The notes under the pieces are model-generated. The model was not told the origin of the DNA. It worked only from the letters and a program-made list of their open reading frames with translations, and ran no database searches. From Chryseobacterium nakagawai (GTDB lineage: Bacteria; Bacteroidota; Bacteroidia; Flavobacteriales; Weeksellaceae): 64,000 nucleotides of DNA. Where the stretch lies: contig NZ_LR134386.1 of the NCBI RefSeq assembly GCF_900637665.1, positions 856,001 to 920,000 of the forward strand. Direction: 5' to 3'. The translations under genes and the position numbers were made by a program. Position 1 is the first letter of the stretch. Each line of letters starts with the position of its first letter. Shown here one piece after another: positions 40,621 to 52,100 of this stretch.

Positions 40621-40982
40621 TTTATTAATATAAAAGCTGAAAATATATCTTATATTGTAGTGGATACTAGGATGTTTTATAAGAAAAACAATCAGTAATT
40701 CTTTAGATCCTATGTGTCATAATGTTTTTCAATTATTTTAAATCAGGATTCTTTACAATATCAATCTGCAAATTTATAACTATATGTTAAACACTGAAAA
40801 AAGTTGTTAAAATATTTTTTTAAATAAAAATTATTTCTAATTTTAATAAGCGGAATGATGTCACTATAACCTGATAATAAATTCATTTTCAAATCCTTGT
40901 GATGTGGGTTTTTCTATCTTGTAATGCCTATTTGAAAGCATACTACTCTAATTTTTTATGACCAATTGTTAATAATATTTGT
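40621..40982. other. Divergent intergenic region, no gene seen
   Basis: About 360 nt, very AT-rich, between the GtrA gene (minus) and a small plus-strand gene. No well-formed TTTG-N18-20-TAnnTTTG pair was found on either strand. No repeat or RNA structure stands out. Confidence 0.5.
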
Positions 40983-41246
40983 ATGAAACGTCAAAACAAA
41001 TACAGAAAATTCCAGCTTCAACAAAAAAATATTGAAGCGTTGGAAAAAGAAAACTCCCGCTTCAAACGAGTGTATTCTGAATATGAAAATATGTCTAATG
41101 AACTTTGGAATCTTGAAAATTCCAATGGTGAACCCGTACCTGATGATTTTATCAATGCAATGGTACTGCAGGCATCTTATCTCGAAGATGAAATTGAAGA
41201 TTGGCTTCTGCAATTCAATGAAAATAAAACTCAGCTTAAACATTAA
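40983..41246 (+). CDS. Small acidic coiled-coil protein
   Basis: An 87-residue cytoplasmic protein. Residues 1-45 are a charged helix (QLQQKNIEALEKENSRFKRVYSEYENMSNELW), residues 50-87 an acidic second part (VPDDFINAMVLQASYLEDEIEDWLLQFNE). Looks like a small helical-hairpin or coiled-coil protein. I do not recognise the family. The overlapping frames on both strands are shadows. Its protein-like composition and start right after an AT-rich spacer make it plausible. Confidence 0.68.
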   Translation: MKRQNKYRKFQLQQKNIEALEKENSRFKRVYSEYENMSNELWNLENSNGEPVPDDFINAMVLQASYLEDEIEDWLLQFNENKTQLKH

Positions 41247-41330
41247 TGATTTTAGACAGCTTCCAGGTTGTTTTAAATGCTAATTGAAGATAAATTCATA
41301 ATTTAGCATCCTTAAATTAAAATGTAAAAT

Positions 41331-42182
41331 ATGGTTGCTATTGTAGATAGTGGTTCTACTAAATCGGATTGGGTAATATTGGATGACTTCAAAAAGGTTT
41401 TTCTGAAAACTGAAACCATCGGCTTTAATCCGAATTTTATCAACAGAGAACTTATCACTCCTGAAATACAGAAGAACAGCAACCTTATATTGGTCAAAAA
41501 TTCAATTACGAAAGTCTTTTTCTATGGCTCTGGATGTGGTGTGGAAAAAAACCGAGAGATTATAGAAGCTGAACTTAAAAAAGTTTTTAACAAAGCCGAA
41601 ATCATTGTCAAAGAAGATCTGATGGCTGCAGCTTATGCTGCCTATAAAGGGAAACCTGCGATCGTGTGCATTTTAGGTACAGGATCAAACTCATGTTATT
41701 TTGATGGCAAAGAGGTGAAAATTGAATTGCCATCCCTTGGATTTCTGATGGGAGATGAGGGAAGCGGAAGTGCCATTGGAAAACAGCTGGTGCGCAGATA
41801 TTTCATGAAAAAACTTCCCTTAGATCTTCATCATGAATTTGAGGAAGGTTATCAACTTACTATAGAAGATGCATTGAAAAATATGTATCATACTCCAAGA
41901 CCAAATGCTTATTTAGCTGATTTCAATAAATTTGTTGTCGAAAGAAAAGATCATCCTTACTTCATGAACATGGTTTTCGAAGAAATGAAAAGCTTTTTCG
42001 AATATCAGGTTATGCCTTATGAGGAAGCTCATGATGCCGAAATCAATTTTATTGGCTCTATTGCTTATTATTATGAAAATATTTTACGCTCTGTAGCGGA
42101 AGAACTTAATTTAAATGTGGGACATGTAGTTCAGAAACCAATTGAAAGCTTAGTAGACTACCACATTAAATATATACTCTAA
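41331..42182 (+). CDS. BadF/BadG/BcrA/BcrD-type ATPase, N-acetylglucosamine-kinase-like
   Basis: A 283-residue cytoplasmic protein of the ASKHA fold. Phosphate-1 loop DSGSTKSDW at residues 6-14, phosphate-2 GTGSNS (CILGTGSNSCYFDG), and GDEGSGSAIG. This matches the BadF family branch that includes N-acetylglucosamine kinases. Likely phosphorylates an amino sugar. Substrate not proven. Its stop is 15 nt before maeB, so they are co-transcribed. Confidence 0.87.
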   Translation: MVAIVDSGSTKSDWVILDDFKKVFLKTETIGFNPNFINRELITPEIQKNSNLILVKNSITKVFFYGSGCGVEKNREIIEAELKKVFNKAEIIVKEDLMAAAYAAYKGKPAIVCILGTGSNSCYFDGKEVKIELPSLGFLMGDEGSGSAIGKQLVRRYFMKKLPLDLHHEFEEGYQLTIEDALKNMYHTPRPNAYLADFNKFVVERKDHPYFMNMVFEEMKSFFEYQVMPYEEAHDAEINFIGSIAYYYENILRSVAEELNLNVGHVVQKPIESLVDYHIKYIL

Positions 42183-42197
42183 CAAAAAATAAAACGT

Positions 42198-44483
42198 ATG
42201 TCAAGTAACAACAATCGCGACGAAAAGAATTTCAGTCAGGCCGCGTTAGATTATCATAAAGCAGAACCCAAAGGGAAAATCGAAGTTATACCATCCAAGC
42301 CACACTCATCTCAAAGAGACTTATCATTGGCTTATTCTCCCGGAGTAGCGGTTCCTTGTATGGAAATCCACGATAAGCCGGAAACTGTATACGATTATAC
42401 AGGAAAAGGAAACCTTGTAGCGGTAATTTCTAACGGTACTGCAGTACTTGGGTTGGGAGATATCGGAGCAGAAGCTTCAAAACCGGTAATGGAAGGAAAA
42501 GGACTTTTGTTCAAAATTTTTGCTGATATCAACGTTTTTGATATTGAGATTGACGAAAAAGATCCAGATAAGTTCATTGAAATCGTAAAAGGAATTGCTC
42601 CTACATTCGGGGGAATCAACCTTGAAGATATTAAAGCTCCTGAAGCATTCTATATAGAACAAAAACTGAAAGAGGAATTAAATATTCCTTTGATGCACGA
42701 TGACCAGCACGGAACAGCAATTATTTCTGCTGCTGCATTAATCAACTCATTGCAAATTGCCAATAAAGATATTGATAAAGTAAAGATGGTGGTGAACGGA
42801 GCTGGAGCGGCTGCCATTGCTTGTACCAAACTTTATATTTCATTAGGACTGAAAAAAGAAAATGTTCTGATGTGCGATAGTAAAGGAGTAATCAATCATA
42901 AGAGAGAAAATCTTACTCCTGAAAAATTAGATTTCATTGCTCAGACAGATATCGAAACATTGGAAGATGCAGTAAAAGGATCGGACGTTTTCGTAGGATT
43001 GTCAAAAGGAAATGTGATGACTCCTGAAATGCTATTAAGCATGAATGAGAACCCTATCGTATTTGCTTTAGCGAATCCGGATCCTGAGATTGCTTATGAT
43101 CTTGCTCTTTCAACCCGTAAAGATGTGATCATGGCAACAGGAAGAAGTGATTTTCCTAATCAGGTAAACAACGTGTTAGGATTCCCTTATATTTTCCGTG
43201 GTGCATTAGACGTTCAGGCTACGGGAATTAATGAAGAAATGAAACTTGCAGCAGTACACGCTATTGCTGACCTGGCTAAAGAACCGGTGCCGGAAGCAGT
43301 AATTCTTGCATACAACGTTCAGAACCTGCAGTTTGGAAGAGATTATTTTATTCCAAAACCATTTGATAACAGATTGATTACAAAAGTATCAAGTGCTGTT
43401 GCAAAAGCCGCTATTGAAAGTGGAGTAGCAAGAAAAACGATTGCTGATTTTGAAGAATATGAGCACCAGCTTTTAGACAGAATGGGTAGAGATGAAAGAT
43501 TGGTAAGAATGATGCAGAGCCGTGCAAAATCCAATCCGAAGAGAATTACCCTTGGAAATGCTGAAGAATATAATGTATTAAAAGCAGCTCAGATCCTCTA
43601 CGAAGAAGGAATTGCGTATCCAAGTCTTTTAGGAGATAAGAAATACATCAAGGAACAGATGGAACGTTACGGGATCAACCTGGATATTCCAATCATTGAT
43701 CCAAGTGATGATGATCAGAAAGAAAACAGAAAAAAATATAGAGAAACACTTTGGAAGCTTCGTCAGAGAAAAGGGATGAACGAGTACAAAGCTAAGAGAT
43801 ATGTTCGTCAGAGAGATTATTTTGGACCTTTAATGTTGAAACATGGTGATACTGATGGTCTTATTGTGGGTTTTTCTAAAAACTATGCCTCTGTATTACG
43901 TCCTGTTTTAGAAGTTATTGAAAAGGATAAAGGAGTAGATAAAGTAGCAGCAATGATGATGATCCTGTCTGAAAAGAAACCTATTTTCTTTGCTGATACC
44001 TCTATCAACCAAAATCCTACTTCTGAAGATCTTGTGAATATTGCTAAAATGGCTGAATTTACAGTGAAATCTTTTGCTATTGAGCCTAGAATTGCGATGC
44101 TTGGATTTGAAAACTTTGCTGCCATTTCAGATACGTCCAAAAAAGTAGCAAAAGCGGTAAGCATCCTTCATGAGAAATATCCTAAGATGATCGTTGATGG
44201 TGAAATTCAACCGGATTTTGCGATGAATGCAGATCACCTGAGTGATTATCCTTTCTCAAAATTAGGAACAACTCCGGCAAACACCTTCATCTTCCCGAAT
44301 CTTGAAAGTGCTAATCTTTCTTACAAGATTCTGAGAGGAATGAAAGTAGCACAGGTAATCGGGCCAATCCTGATGGGATTAAAACAACCGGTACATGTTC
44401 TTCAGATGCGTTCAAGCGTAGACGAGATCGTAAACCTTGCAACCATTGCTGTTCTTGACGCACAGAGAAGAGAGAAAAAGTAA
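42198..44483 (+). CDS. maeB: NADP-dependent malic enzyme (with phosphotransacetylase-like domain)
   Basis: A 761-residue cytoplasmic enzyme converting malate to pyruvate, CO2 and NADPH. N-terminal malic domain with [10 protein letters not shown] (about 44-53), the metal and substrate motif [12 protein letters not shown], the dinucleotide fold [12 protein letters not shown], and the segment ANPDPEI. C-terminal residues about 430-755 are the phosphotransacetylase-like domain ([33 protein letters not shown]), typical for MaeB and thought to bind acetyl-CoA as a regulator. Length equals E. coli MaeB (759). A strong terminator follows. Confidence 0.96.
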   Translation: MSSNNNRDEKNFSQAALDYHKAEPKGKIEVIPSKPHSSQRDLSLAYSPGVAVPCMEIHDKPETVYDYTGKGNLVAVISNGTAVLGLGDIGAEASKPVMEGKGLLFKIFADINVFDIEIDEKDPDKFIEIVKGIAPTFGGINLEDIKAPEAFYIEQKLKEELNIPLMHDDQHGTAIISAAALINSLQIANKDIDKVKMVVNGAGAAAIACTKLYISLGLKKENVLMCDSKGVINHKRENLTPEKLDFIAQTDIETLEDAVKGSDVFVGLSKGNVMTPEMLLSMNENPIVFALANPDPEIAYDLALSTRKDVIMATGRSDFPNQVNNVLGFPYIFRGALDVQATGINEEMKLAAVHAIADLAKEPVPEAVILAYNVQNLQFGRDYFIPKPFDNRLITKVSSAVAKAAIESGVARKTIADFEEYEHQLLDRMGRDERLVRMMQSRAKSNPKRITLGNAEEYNVLKAAQILYEEGIAYPSLLGDKKYIKEQMERYGINLDIPIIDPSDDDQKENRKKYRETLWKLRQRKGMNEYKAKRYVRQRDYFGPLMLKHGDTDGLIVGFSKNYASVLRPVLEVIEKDKGVDKVAAMMMILSEKKPIFFADTSINQNPTSEDLVNIAKMAEFTVKSFAIEPRIAMLGFENFAAISDTSKKVAKAVSILHEKYPKMIVDGEIQPDFAMNADHLSDYPFSKLGTTPANTFIFPNLESANLSYKILRGMKVAQVIGPILMGLKQPVHVLQMRSSVDEIVNLATIAVLDAQRREKK

Positions 44484-44503
44484 TTTGATTGACCTTATTA
44501 TAC

Positions 44504-44534
44504 AAAAGCACCTTGATAAAAGGTGCTTTTCTTG
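44504..44534 (+). terminator. Terminator after maeB
   Basis: AAAAGCACCTT (44504-44514) pairs with AAGGTGCTTTT (44520-44530), then TCTTG. Confidence 0.85.
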
Positions 44535-44684
44535 TTTATATCCAGGAATTTATTAATTTTTAGAATAATTATTTCTCTTAATAAGGATTTTATTACCTTT
44601 AGCATCAGCATTTGGTGATATATTTTTACTATTTAAGATCACCCACATTCAAAGAACAGAAGAACAAAACTAATAATCTGATAT

Positions 44685-45488
44685 ATGCAATTGAAAACGT
44701 TCATCGCAATTCTACTTTTCTCATTCGCTCAAAATTTTTATTCTCAGGATATGAGAATAGACTATAATCTTGTTTATAAACAAGACTCATTAAGTTCTGA
44801 AACAATATCAAAAAAAATGGTACTCCTTGTCCAGAATGGAGAATCCAGATTTTGTACAGAAAAACAATATCAGGTAGATTCTCTGAGAAGTACTGGATTT
44901 CATGGCTTTGCTGTGGGAGACTATGTTTTTGATGCAGTAAGAGATAAGCAGAACAGAAGCTCAATATATTACTATTTGTCAGCGGATGTATATAAACTGA
45001 CAGAACCTATACAGTTGGACTGGAAAATAGAGAAAGAGGTTGCCAAAAAATATGGTTATAACTGCCAGAAAGCAACATTAAGCTATAAAGGAAGAATTTG
45101 GGAAGCTTGGTTTACACAAGATATTCCATTGCAGGAAGGTCCTTATATTTTCAAAGGATTACCGGGGCTGATTGTGGAGATGGAAGATAAAAGTCATTCC
45201 TATAAATTCTCCTTTTCAGGGTTGAAAAAAGACTTTCAAAAAATGAACTTTGAGAGTTTGGGCTTTAAGCTGGTAAATGTTTCAAGAAATGATCTTAAAA
45301 AGGTAAAGCTGGACTATTATAATGATCCGTTTCGCGAGATGACTTCCGGAAATGTGAAAGCAAAATTTAGGGATGAAAAGGGAAATGAGATAGAACCCAA
45401 TTTTAGGGAAATGACAAAGAATGTGCGAACTTCCCTGAAAAAAAACAATAATCCTATAGAATTATCAGAAGCGATTAAATATCCATAG
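44685..45488 (+). CDS. GLPGLI family exported protein
   Basis: A 267-residue protein. Signal peptide MQLKTFIAILLFSFAQNFYSQ. The family motif is present as GPYIFKGLPGLIVEMED (about 154-170). GLPGLI proteins are exported, Bacteroidota-specific and often near TonB-dependent transport systems. Their function is not known. Transcribed alone between the maeB terminator and the ruvA promoter. Confidence 0.92.
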   Translation: MQLKTFIAILLFSFAQNFYSQDMRIDYNLVYKQDSLSSETISKKMVLLVQNGESRFCTEKQYQVDSLRSTGFHGFAVGDYVFDAVRDKQNRSSIYYYLSADVYKLTEPIQLDWKIEKEVAKKYGYNCQKATLSYKGRIWEAWFTQDIPLQEGPYIFKGLPGLIVEMEDKSHSYKFSFSGLKKDFQKMNFESLGFKLVNVSRNDLKKVKLDYYNDPFREMTSGNVKAKFRDEKGNEIEPNFREMTKNVRTSLKKNNNPIELSEAIKYP

Positions 45489-45542
45489 TCGTTAAAAACA
45501 ATTTATTTTGACCTTTAATGCTGTATTTGGAGGTTAAATTTT

Positions 45543-45550
45543 TATATTTG
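45543..45550 (+). promoter_or_regulatory. -7 element of ruvA-sprA
   Basis: TATATTTG fits TAnnTTTG, 20 nt before the ruvA start. The nearest TTTG upstream is only 13 nt away, so the -33 element is uncertain. Confidence 0.5.
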
Positions 45551-45570
45551 GGGAGTTTCAAAAATTAATA

Positions 45571-46155
45571 ATGATATTTTCTTTACAAGGTACTGTTCAA
45601 GAACTTACACCTACCTATGCAGTAATCAACGTACAAGGCGTTGGCTACTATGTGGGGATCAGCTTAATGACCTCACAGACACTTACTTTAAATCAGCAAA
45701 CTGTTTTGTTTATCCAACAGATCATCCGTGAAGATGCTCATCTTCTGTTTGGCTTTAACACTCGTTCGGAAAAAGAAATGTTCAATCTGTTAATAAGCGT
45801 TAATGGAGTAGGAGCAGTTTCTGCACTTATTCTGTTATCCACATTAAGCCTTGATGAAATTGCTGCGGGAATCCTTTCAGGAAACAGTGCACTCATTCAG
45901 AAAGCCAAAGGAATAGGAGCCAAAACAGCAGAAAGAATTATTGTTGATCTTAAAGATAAAGTACAGAAATTCAGTGGTCCAGCGGAGAATATTTCGTCGA
46001 TGGTGAATAATAAAATCAAGGAAGAAGCGTTATCTGCATTAGAAGTTTTAGGAATTCCTAAGAGAACCAGCGAGAAGATGGCAGATAGGATATTAAAGCA
46101 GAATCCTGACCTTTCAGTTGAAGAATTGGTTAAACAAATTTTAAAAAACATTTAA
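45571..46155 (+). CDS. ruvA: Holliday junction branch migration protein RuvA
   Basis: A 194-residue cytoplasmic protein that binds Holliday junctions as a tetramer and recruits RuvB. N-terminal OB domain (MIFSLQGTVQELTPTYAVINVQGVGYYVGI), two helix-hairpin-helix motifs (LLISVNGVGAVSALILLS and AKGIGAKTAERIIVDLKDK), and a C-terminal RuvB-binding helix bundle (EEALSALEVLGIPKRTSEKMADRIL). Ends 3 nt before sprA. Confidence 0.96.
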   Translation: MIFSLQGTVQELTPTYAVINVQGVGYYVGISLMTSQTLTLNQQTVLFIQQIIREDAHLLFGFNTRSEKEMFNLLISVNGVGAVSALILLSTLSLDEIAAGILSGNSALIQKAKGIGAKTAERIIVDLKDKVQKFSGPAENISSMVNNKIKEEALSALEVLGIPKRTSEKMADRILKQNPDLSVEELVKQILKNI

Positions 46156-46158
46156 CAT

Positions 46159-49100
46159 TTGGTGGCGAATAATAAGCATTTTAAAATATTTTTGTTCCTG
46201 TCGTTCCTATTTATGTCTGTAAGTGCTTTTGCACAGCAGGCAAAAGACACAACGATCATACGAAAGCAATACGAAATAGCAGACCCCACGAGGTATGAGG
46301 CCTATTTTGATATAAAAACCGGGATGTACTATGTATATCCCAAAATTGGAAATACGATTACCGGTCCTCCCACTGCCATGTCTCCCGAAGAGTATAAAGA
46401 ATATGTACTCGCTCTACAGACCAGGGCATACTATAAGGAAAAATCGGAAAAATATAATCTTCTTTTTAGAAAAGACAAAAGTGATGCCAGAAAGAGAGGA
46501 TTGATTCCTTCAGTAATGATTAACAATAAATTATTTGAAACCTTGTTCGGGGGAAATAAAATTGAGATCATTCCTTCCGGATATGCGTCCATTGATTTTG
46601 CAGGACTTTACCAGAAAATAGATAACCCGCTGATCCTTCCACAGAACAGGACCAGCTTTACTTTTGATATAGACCAGAGAATCCAGCTTGGATTATTAGG
46701 GAAAGTTGGAGAAAACCTTCAACTGAAGGCCAATTATGATACTCAAAGTGGTTTTGCTTTTGAAAACAGGATGAACCTTGTGTGGCAGGCAAAAGGGAGC
46801 TGGAAAGACCTTCAGCAGAAAGGTCTTGGAAATGTGGATAAACCGAATGAAGGTGGTGAAGATAAAATCATTAAAAGAGTTGAGTTTGGTAACGTAAATA
46901 TGCCACTTTCAACAAGTTTGATTCGTGGTTCACAATCATTGTTTGGGGTGAAAACAGAATTCCAGCTAGGAAAAACTTTTGGAACTGTTGTTCTTTCGCA
47001 ACAACAGGGTGAAGCTAGGAATATCGTAGTACAAGGAGGTGGAGTAATGAATAACTTTAAAGTCAGTGCTAATGAATATGAAGAAAATCAGCACTACTTT
47101 TTAGGTCACTATTTCTTAGATAAATATGATAATGCGTTACTTAATTATCCACAAATCAATTCAACGATCAATATCACCAGACTTGAAGTTTGGGTGCTGG
47201 ATCAAGGAAACAGTAACCTGGCTTATCAGAAAGGAATCATTGGGATCAGGGATCTTGGTGAAGGTGGCGGTGTATTGCCAGATAACTCCGTAAATGATTT
47301 ATATAATGAAATTTCAGCAAAAGCTGGGACGAGAGAAGCTGGTAAAGATTATAATGGTGTTTACCAAGGACAAGTATTTGGGGGATCACAACCTTATATA
47401 AACGGTGAGCATTTTATTTTTAATAGCAAAGCAAGAAAACTGAATGCTAATGAATTTACATTCCAGCCACAATTGGGATATATTTCATTGAACCAGAAAC
47501 TTAATGATCAGCAGCTTCTTGCCGTATCCTATTCATATACGGTAAATGGAAGCAGTAAAGTATACAAAGTCGGAGAATTCTCAGAAGAAAGCCCGGTTTT
47601 GATTACTAAAGTATTGAAAGTGAACAACAGTGTAGATGTATCTTCTCCTATGTGGAAACTGATGATGAAGAACGTTTATTCTTTAGATGCAGGTCAGGTA
47701 TCTCCTGATGGGTTTATTCTTAATGTATATTATAAAGATCAGAAAACTGGAGGTAAAGTAAATTATCTTCCGGATACTTCTGTTAAAGATGTCAATCTAT
47801 TGAAATTACTGAACTGGGATCGCCTTAATATGAATGGTGATATTCAGAACAATAAAGATGGTACCAAAGGGGATGGGGTTTTTGACTTTGTTAACGGAAT
47901 TACGGTGAGACCGGAAACCGGAAGAATTATTTTTACCAAGGTGCAGCCTTTTGGTGATTATATGCAACAGGTATTAGGAACCAATGACCCACAATATGTT
48001 TTCCATGATCTGTATGATCAAATAAAGCCTACAAATGGTCAAACCATAGTTCCTCAACGATATACCATTGAAGGTCGCTACAAAGGGGTACAAGGACAAG
48101 GGATTTCTCTTGGTGCAGTAAATGTACCTCAAGGATCTGTAAAAGTTTCTGCAAATGGAGTACAGCTTTCTGAAGGGGTAGACTATACTGTAGATTATAT
48201 GCTTGGTACAGTAACTATCATTAATGAGAATGTAAAACAGTCTGGCCAGGCTATTAATATTTCCTTAGAAAACCAACTTACATTCAATACTCAGAGAAAA
48301 AGATTCCTGGGATTGAATTTGGAAAGAAGATTTAATGAAAACTTTATTTTAGGAGGAACCGTTATTAATTATTCAGAATCTCCACTTACCCAAAAGGTAA
48401 ACTTCGGACAAGAAGCTGTAAATAATACAATGGCGGGGATTAATTTGATGTATAATAATCAGGCTCCTTATCTTACAAGGTTTACAGATAAACTTCCGCT
48501 GATAAAGACTGAAGCTCCGTCTAATATCAATTTTAAGATGGAAGCAGCTTACCTTCTTCCTGGTTTGAATAAGGCAACTAACAGCCAGTCTTATATTGAT
48601 GATTTTGAGCAGACAACCTCTAAAATATCTTTAAAGGAACCTGCAGCCTGGAGTTTAGCATCAAGACCAGAAAAAAATACAGAACCTCCTTTCAATATTC
48701 CGCCAACAAGTGATGATATCACCAGTGGGTATGGAAGAGGATTATTGTCATGGTATAATATTGACCCAAGATTCTGGGGAGTAGGAGGTAAAGCCCCTGG
48801 AGGAATTACTCCACAGTCAGTATCCAACCATGCTTCAAGGAGGGTAATGCTTTCTGAAATTTATAATAACAGAGACTTTGTAGCGGGAGATCAAACCTAT
48901 ACCAATACTTTAGATATTTCTTTTTATCCTAAGGAAAGAGGACCTTATAACGTAAATCCTGGAACAGAGCCGGCGGTTAGCAGATGGGGAGGAATTATGA
49001 GACCAATCAGTGTTCCTAACTTTGTAAGTTCAAACATTGAATATGTTGAATTTTGGATGATGGATCCTTATGCTGATGGTAATAAACTTGGGGATGATCC

Positions 49101-52100
49101 GAAATTATTATTACACCTGGGGAACGTATCGGAAGATATCCTTAAAGATGGAAAAATGTTGTATGAAAATGGACTTCCTGCACCAGGAGTAGTATCTAAT
49201 ACAACAACTTCCAATTGGGGAGTACAGCCAAAACAACCTCCTATTTTATATGCTTTCTCTACTGAGGGAGATGGAAGAAAAGCGCAAGATGTAGGATATG
49301 ACGGTTTGAGTTCAGACCAAGAAGCAATGAGATTCGGAAATACCTTTGTAAACCCGGTAACGAATATTGTTGACCCTGCAGTGGATGACTTTGTATTTTA
49401 CTTGTCAGATAAATTTACAGGCAGCCAGGCCGCTTCATTGGTGGAGCGTTATAAATACTTCAGAAACCCTGATGGAAACTCAGAAGCAAACTCATTGAAT
49501 GTGGCTTCACAGACTCCGGATGCAGAAGATATTAACCGGGATTATAACCTGGATCAGATTGAAAGTTATAATGAATATCCAATAAAATTAGACCAGGCCA
49601 GCCTTTCATTAGGGGCAAATAACATTGTTGATATTAAAACAGTAAAAGCTGTTTTCCAAAACGGTCAGTCGGGTGATGTGAAATGGTACCTTTTCAGAAT
49701 ACCGGTTTCTAATTTTGATAAAACGCAGGGAGCTCATAGTGAAACAGTACTTAATAATGTAAGATTTGCAAGGTTAATGCTTACAGGATTTGAAAACACA
49801 TCTACTTTGAGATTCGGGACAATGGATCTTGTAAGATCAGATTGGAGAAAATATCCTAAGACCCTTGCTGCTTATTCAAATGTACCGTTAGATCCAGCTT
49901 CGAATGAAGGGGTGACAATAGATTCTGAAATCGGAAAGCTTGAAGTAGGAAGTGTGAATATAGAAGAAAATGCTCTTAACCAGCCTCCTTATGTATTGCC
50001 TCCTGGAATTGACAGACAGGTATTAAGTGGAAATGCAGGAGCACAAAGACAGAATGAGGCGTCATTATATATGAAAGCTAAGGATTTGGAAGCTAGTAAA
50101 GCTCAGGGAGTATTCAAAAATACAACCTTAGATATGAGAAGATATAAAAAATTAAAACTTTTTGTACATGCTCATGATCCAATAAATAGAGATATTAATG
50201 TAGGTAAAATGGATGAAAAAACTAAATTCTTTATTCGTTTCGGAAATGATGCTACAGATAACTACTATGAATATGAAGCTTCTTTGAAACTTACTTCAAC
50301 TTCGGCAACAGCTCCTATGGAAATCTGGCCACTAGAAAATGAAGTGAATCTTGAGATTCAGAATTTTGTTGATGCCAAAATCAGAAGAGATAAAATGTAT
50401 GCTGATAAAATTATGCAACGATTTCTGGATCCGAATTTTGAAGCAGGAGATAACTATAAAAGGATTTATGTTAAGGGACGTCCAAGCTTAGGAAATGTGA
50501 CAACTATTATGGTTGGTATTCGAAATGGACAGGAAAGAGGAATAGGGACTTCTATAGATAGAATTTTATGGGTTAATGAAATTCGTCTTTCTGAAATTGA
50601 AAATGATGGTGGATATGCAGGAAACGCGAGTTTAAATTTCAACTTGGGAGATTTTGCAACCGTAAATACCAATGCCTCTTATACTTCAGTAGGATTCGGA
50701 AATATTGATTCTAAGCCGGCAGAAAGAAATCAGTCTACTCAGTCTGCGTTCAGTATCAATACAGCCATTAATGTTGATAAACTTTTACCGGAAAAAACAG
50801 GGGTAAAGATTCCATTGAACTATTCTTATTCACAAACAATAGAAGATCCGAAGTACAATCCTTTGGATACGGATGTTGAATTTAGTAAGGCTCCAAACAG
50901 AGAGCAACTGAAAAAAGTAGCAAGAACATATACGCAGCAAAGAAGTATCGGAGTTGTTAATATGCGTAAAGAAAGAGTCAATCAGAATAAAAAGCCTAAG
51001 TTCTATGATATCGAAAACGTTTCAGTAACTGCGGTATATAATGATGATTATTTCAGAGATATTTATACAAAGAGAAATTACAGACAGTATCTGAGAGGGT
51101 ATGTTGATTACAACTATACTTTCAAACCATGGGTAATTAAACCTTTCAATAAAATGATTAGTGATACTGCCAAGTCTACTAAATACCTGAGATGGGTAAA
51201 AGAATTTAATATCAATCCTATTCCAACAAGATTATCTTTCAGAACGGAGGTTGACAGAAACTATAACGAACTTGAATTTAGAAATATTGAAGCTATTTTA
51301 GGTGGAAATACCGCAGGAGATATAGATGCGATCAGAAATAGAAACTTCTACTTCGGATGGCAATATGGTTTAGGTTTCAATTTCACAAAATCATTAAAGC
51401 TGGAGATCAACTCTGCAACGAGAACACTTAACGATAACATTGACGTAAATACGATGAATAATAAGGCGATTTTCGGGAATGTATTCAGAGCGGGTAGACC
51501 GGTATTGTATAATCATAGAGCACAATTAAACTATAAGCTGCCATTCCAGTATTTACCTTATCTGGACTTTATTGATGCGGAAGTAGGGTATGGATTTACC
51601 TACAATTGGAATGCAAGATCTACAGCCTTGCTTTCAAGCCCTGAAGGAAGCTTAGGTTCCATAGGTCAGAATACCAATGTGATCCAGGCAACTGCATCGG
51701 CAGATATTCCTAAATTCTTCGGACAGTTTAACTATTTTAAAAATATTAATACTAAACTTCAGAAGCGTAAGCAGGAAATGGATTCCCTGAACAATGTATA
51801 TACAAAGCAATGGGAAAAGAACAGATACGCATATAAGAAGTATAAATTCAAAAATAAACTTACAGTACTTCAAAGTGCTGCATTCTTCCTGACTTCATTC
51901 AAGCAATTGGATGTAAGCTATACTGAAAACAATGGAACTGTACTTCCTGGGTTATTATCAGCACCGAACTGGTATGGATCTGGTCAGACATTGGGAGGGC
52001 CTACCATCGGGTTCCTGCTAGGATCTCAGGCAGATATTAGAAGAACAGTAATGGAAAATGGATGGGTAAGCAGTTCTAATTATATGACTGATGCCTATGT

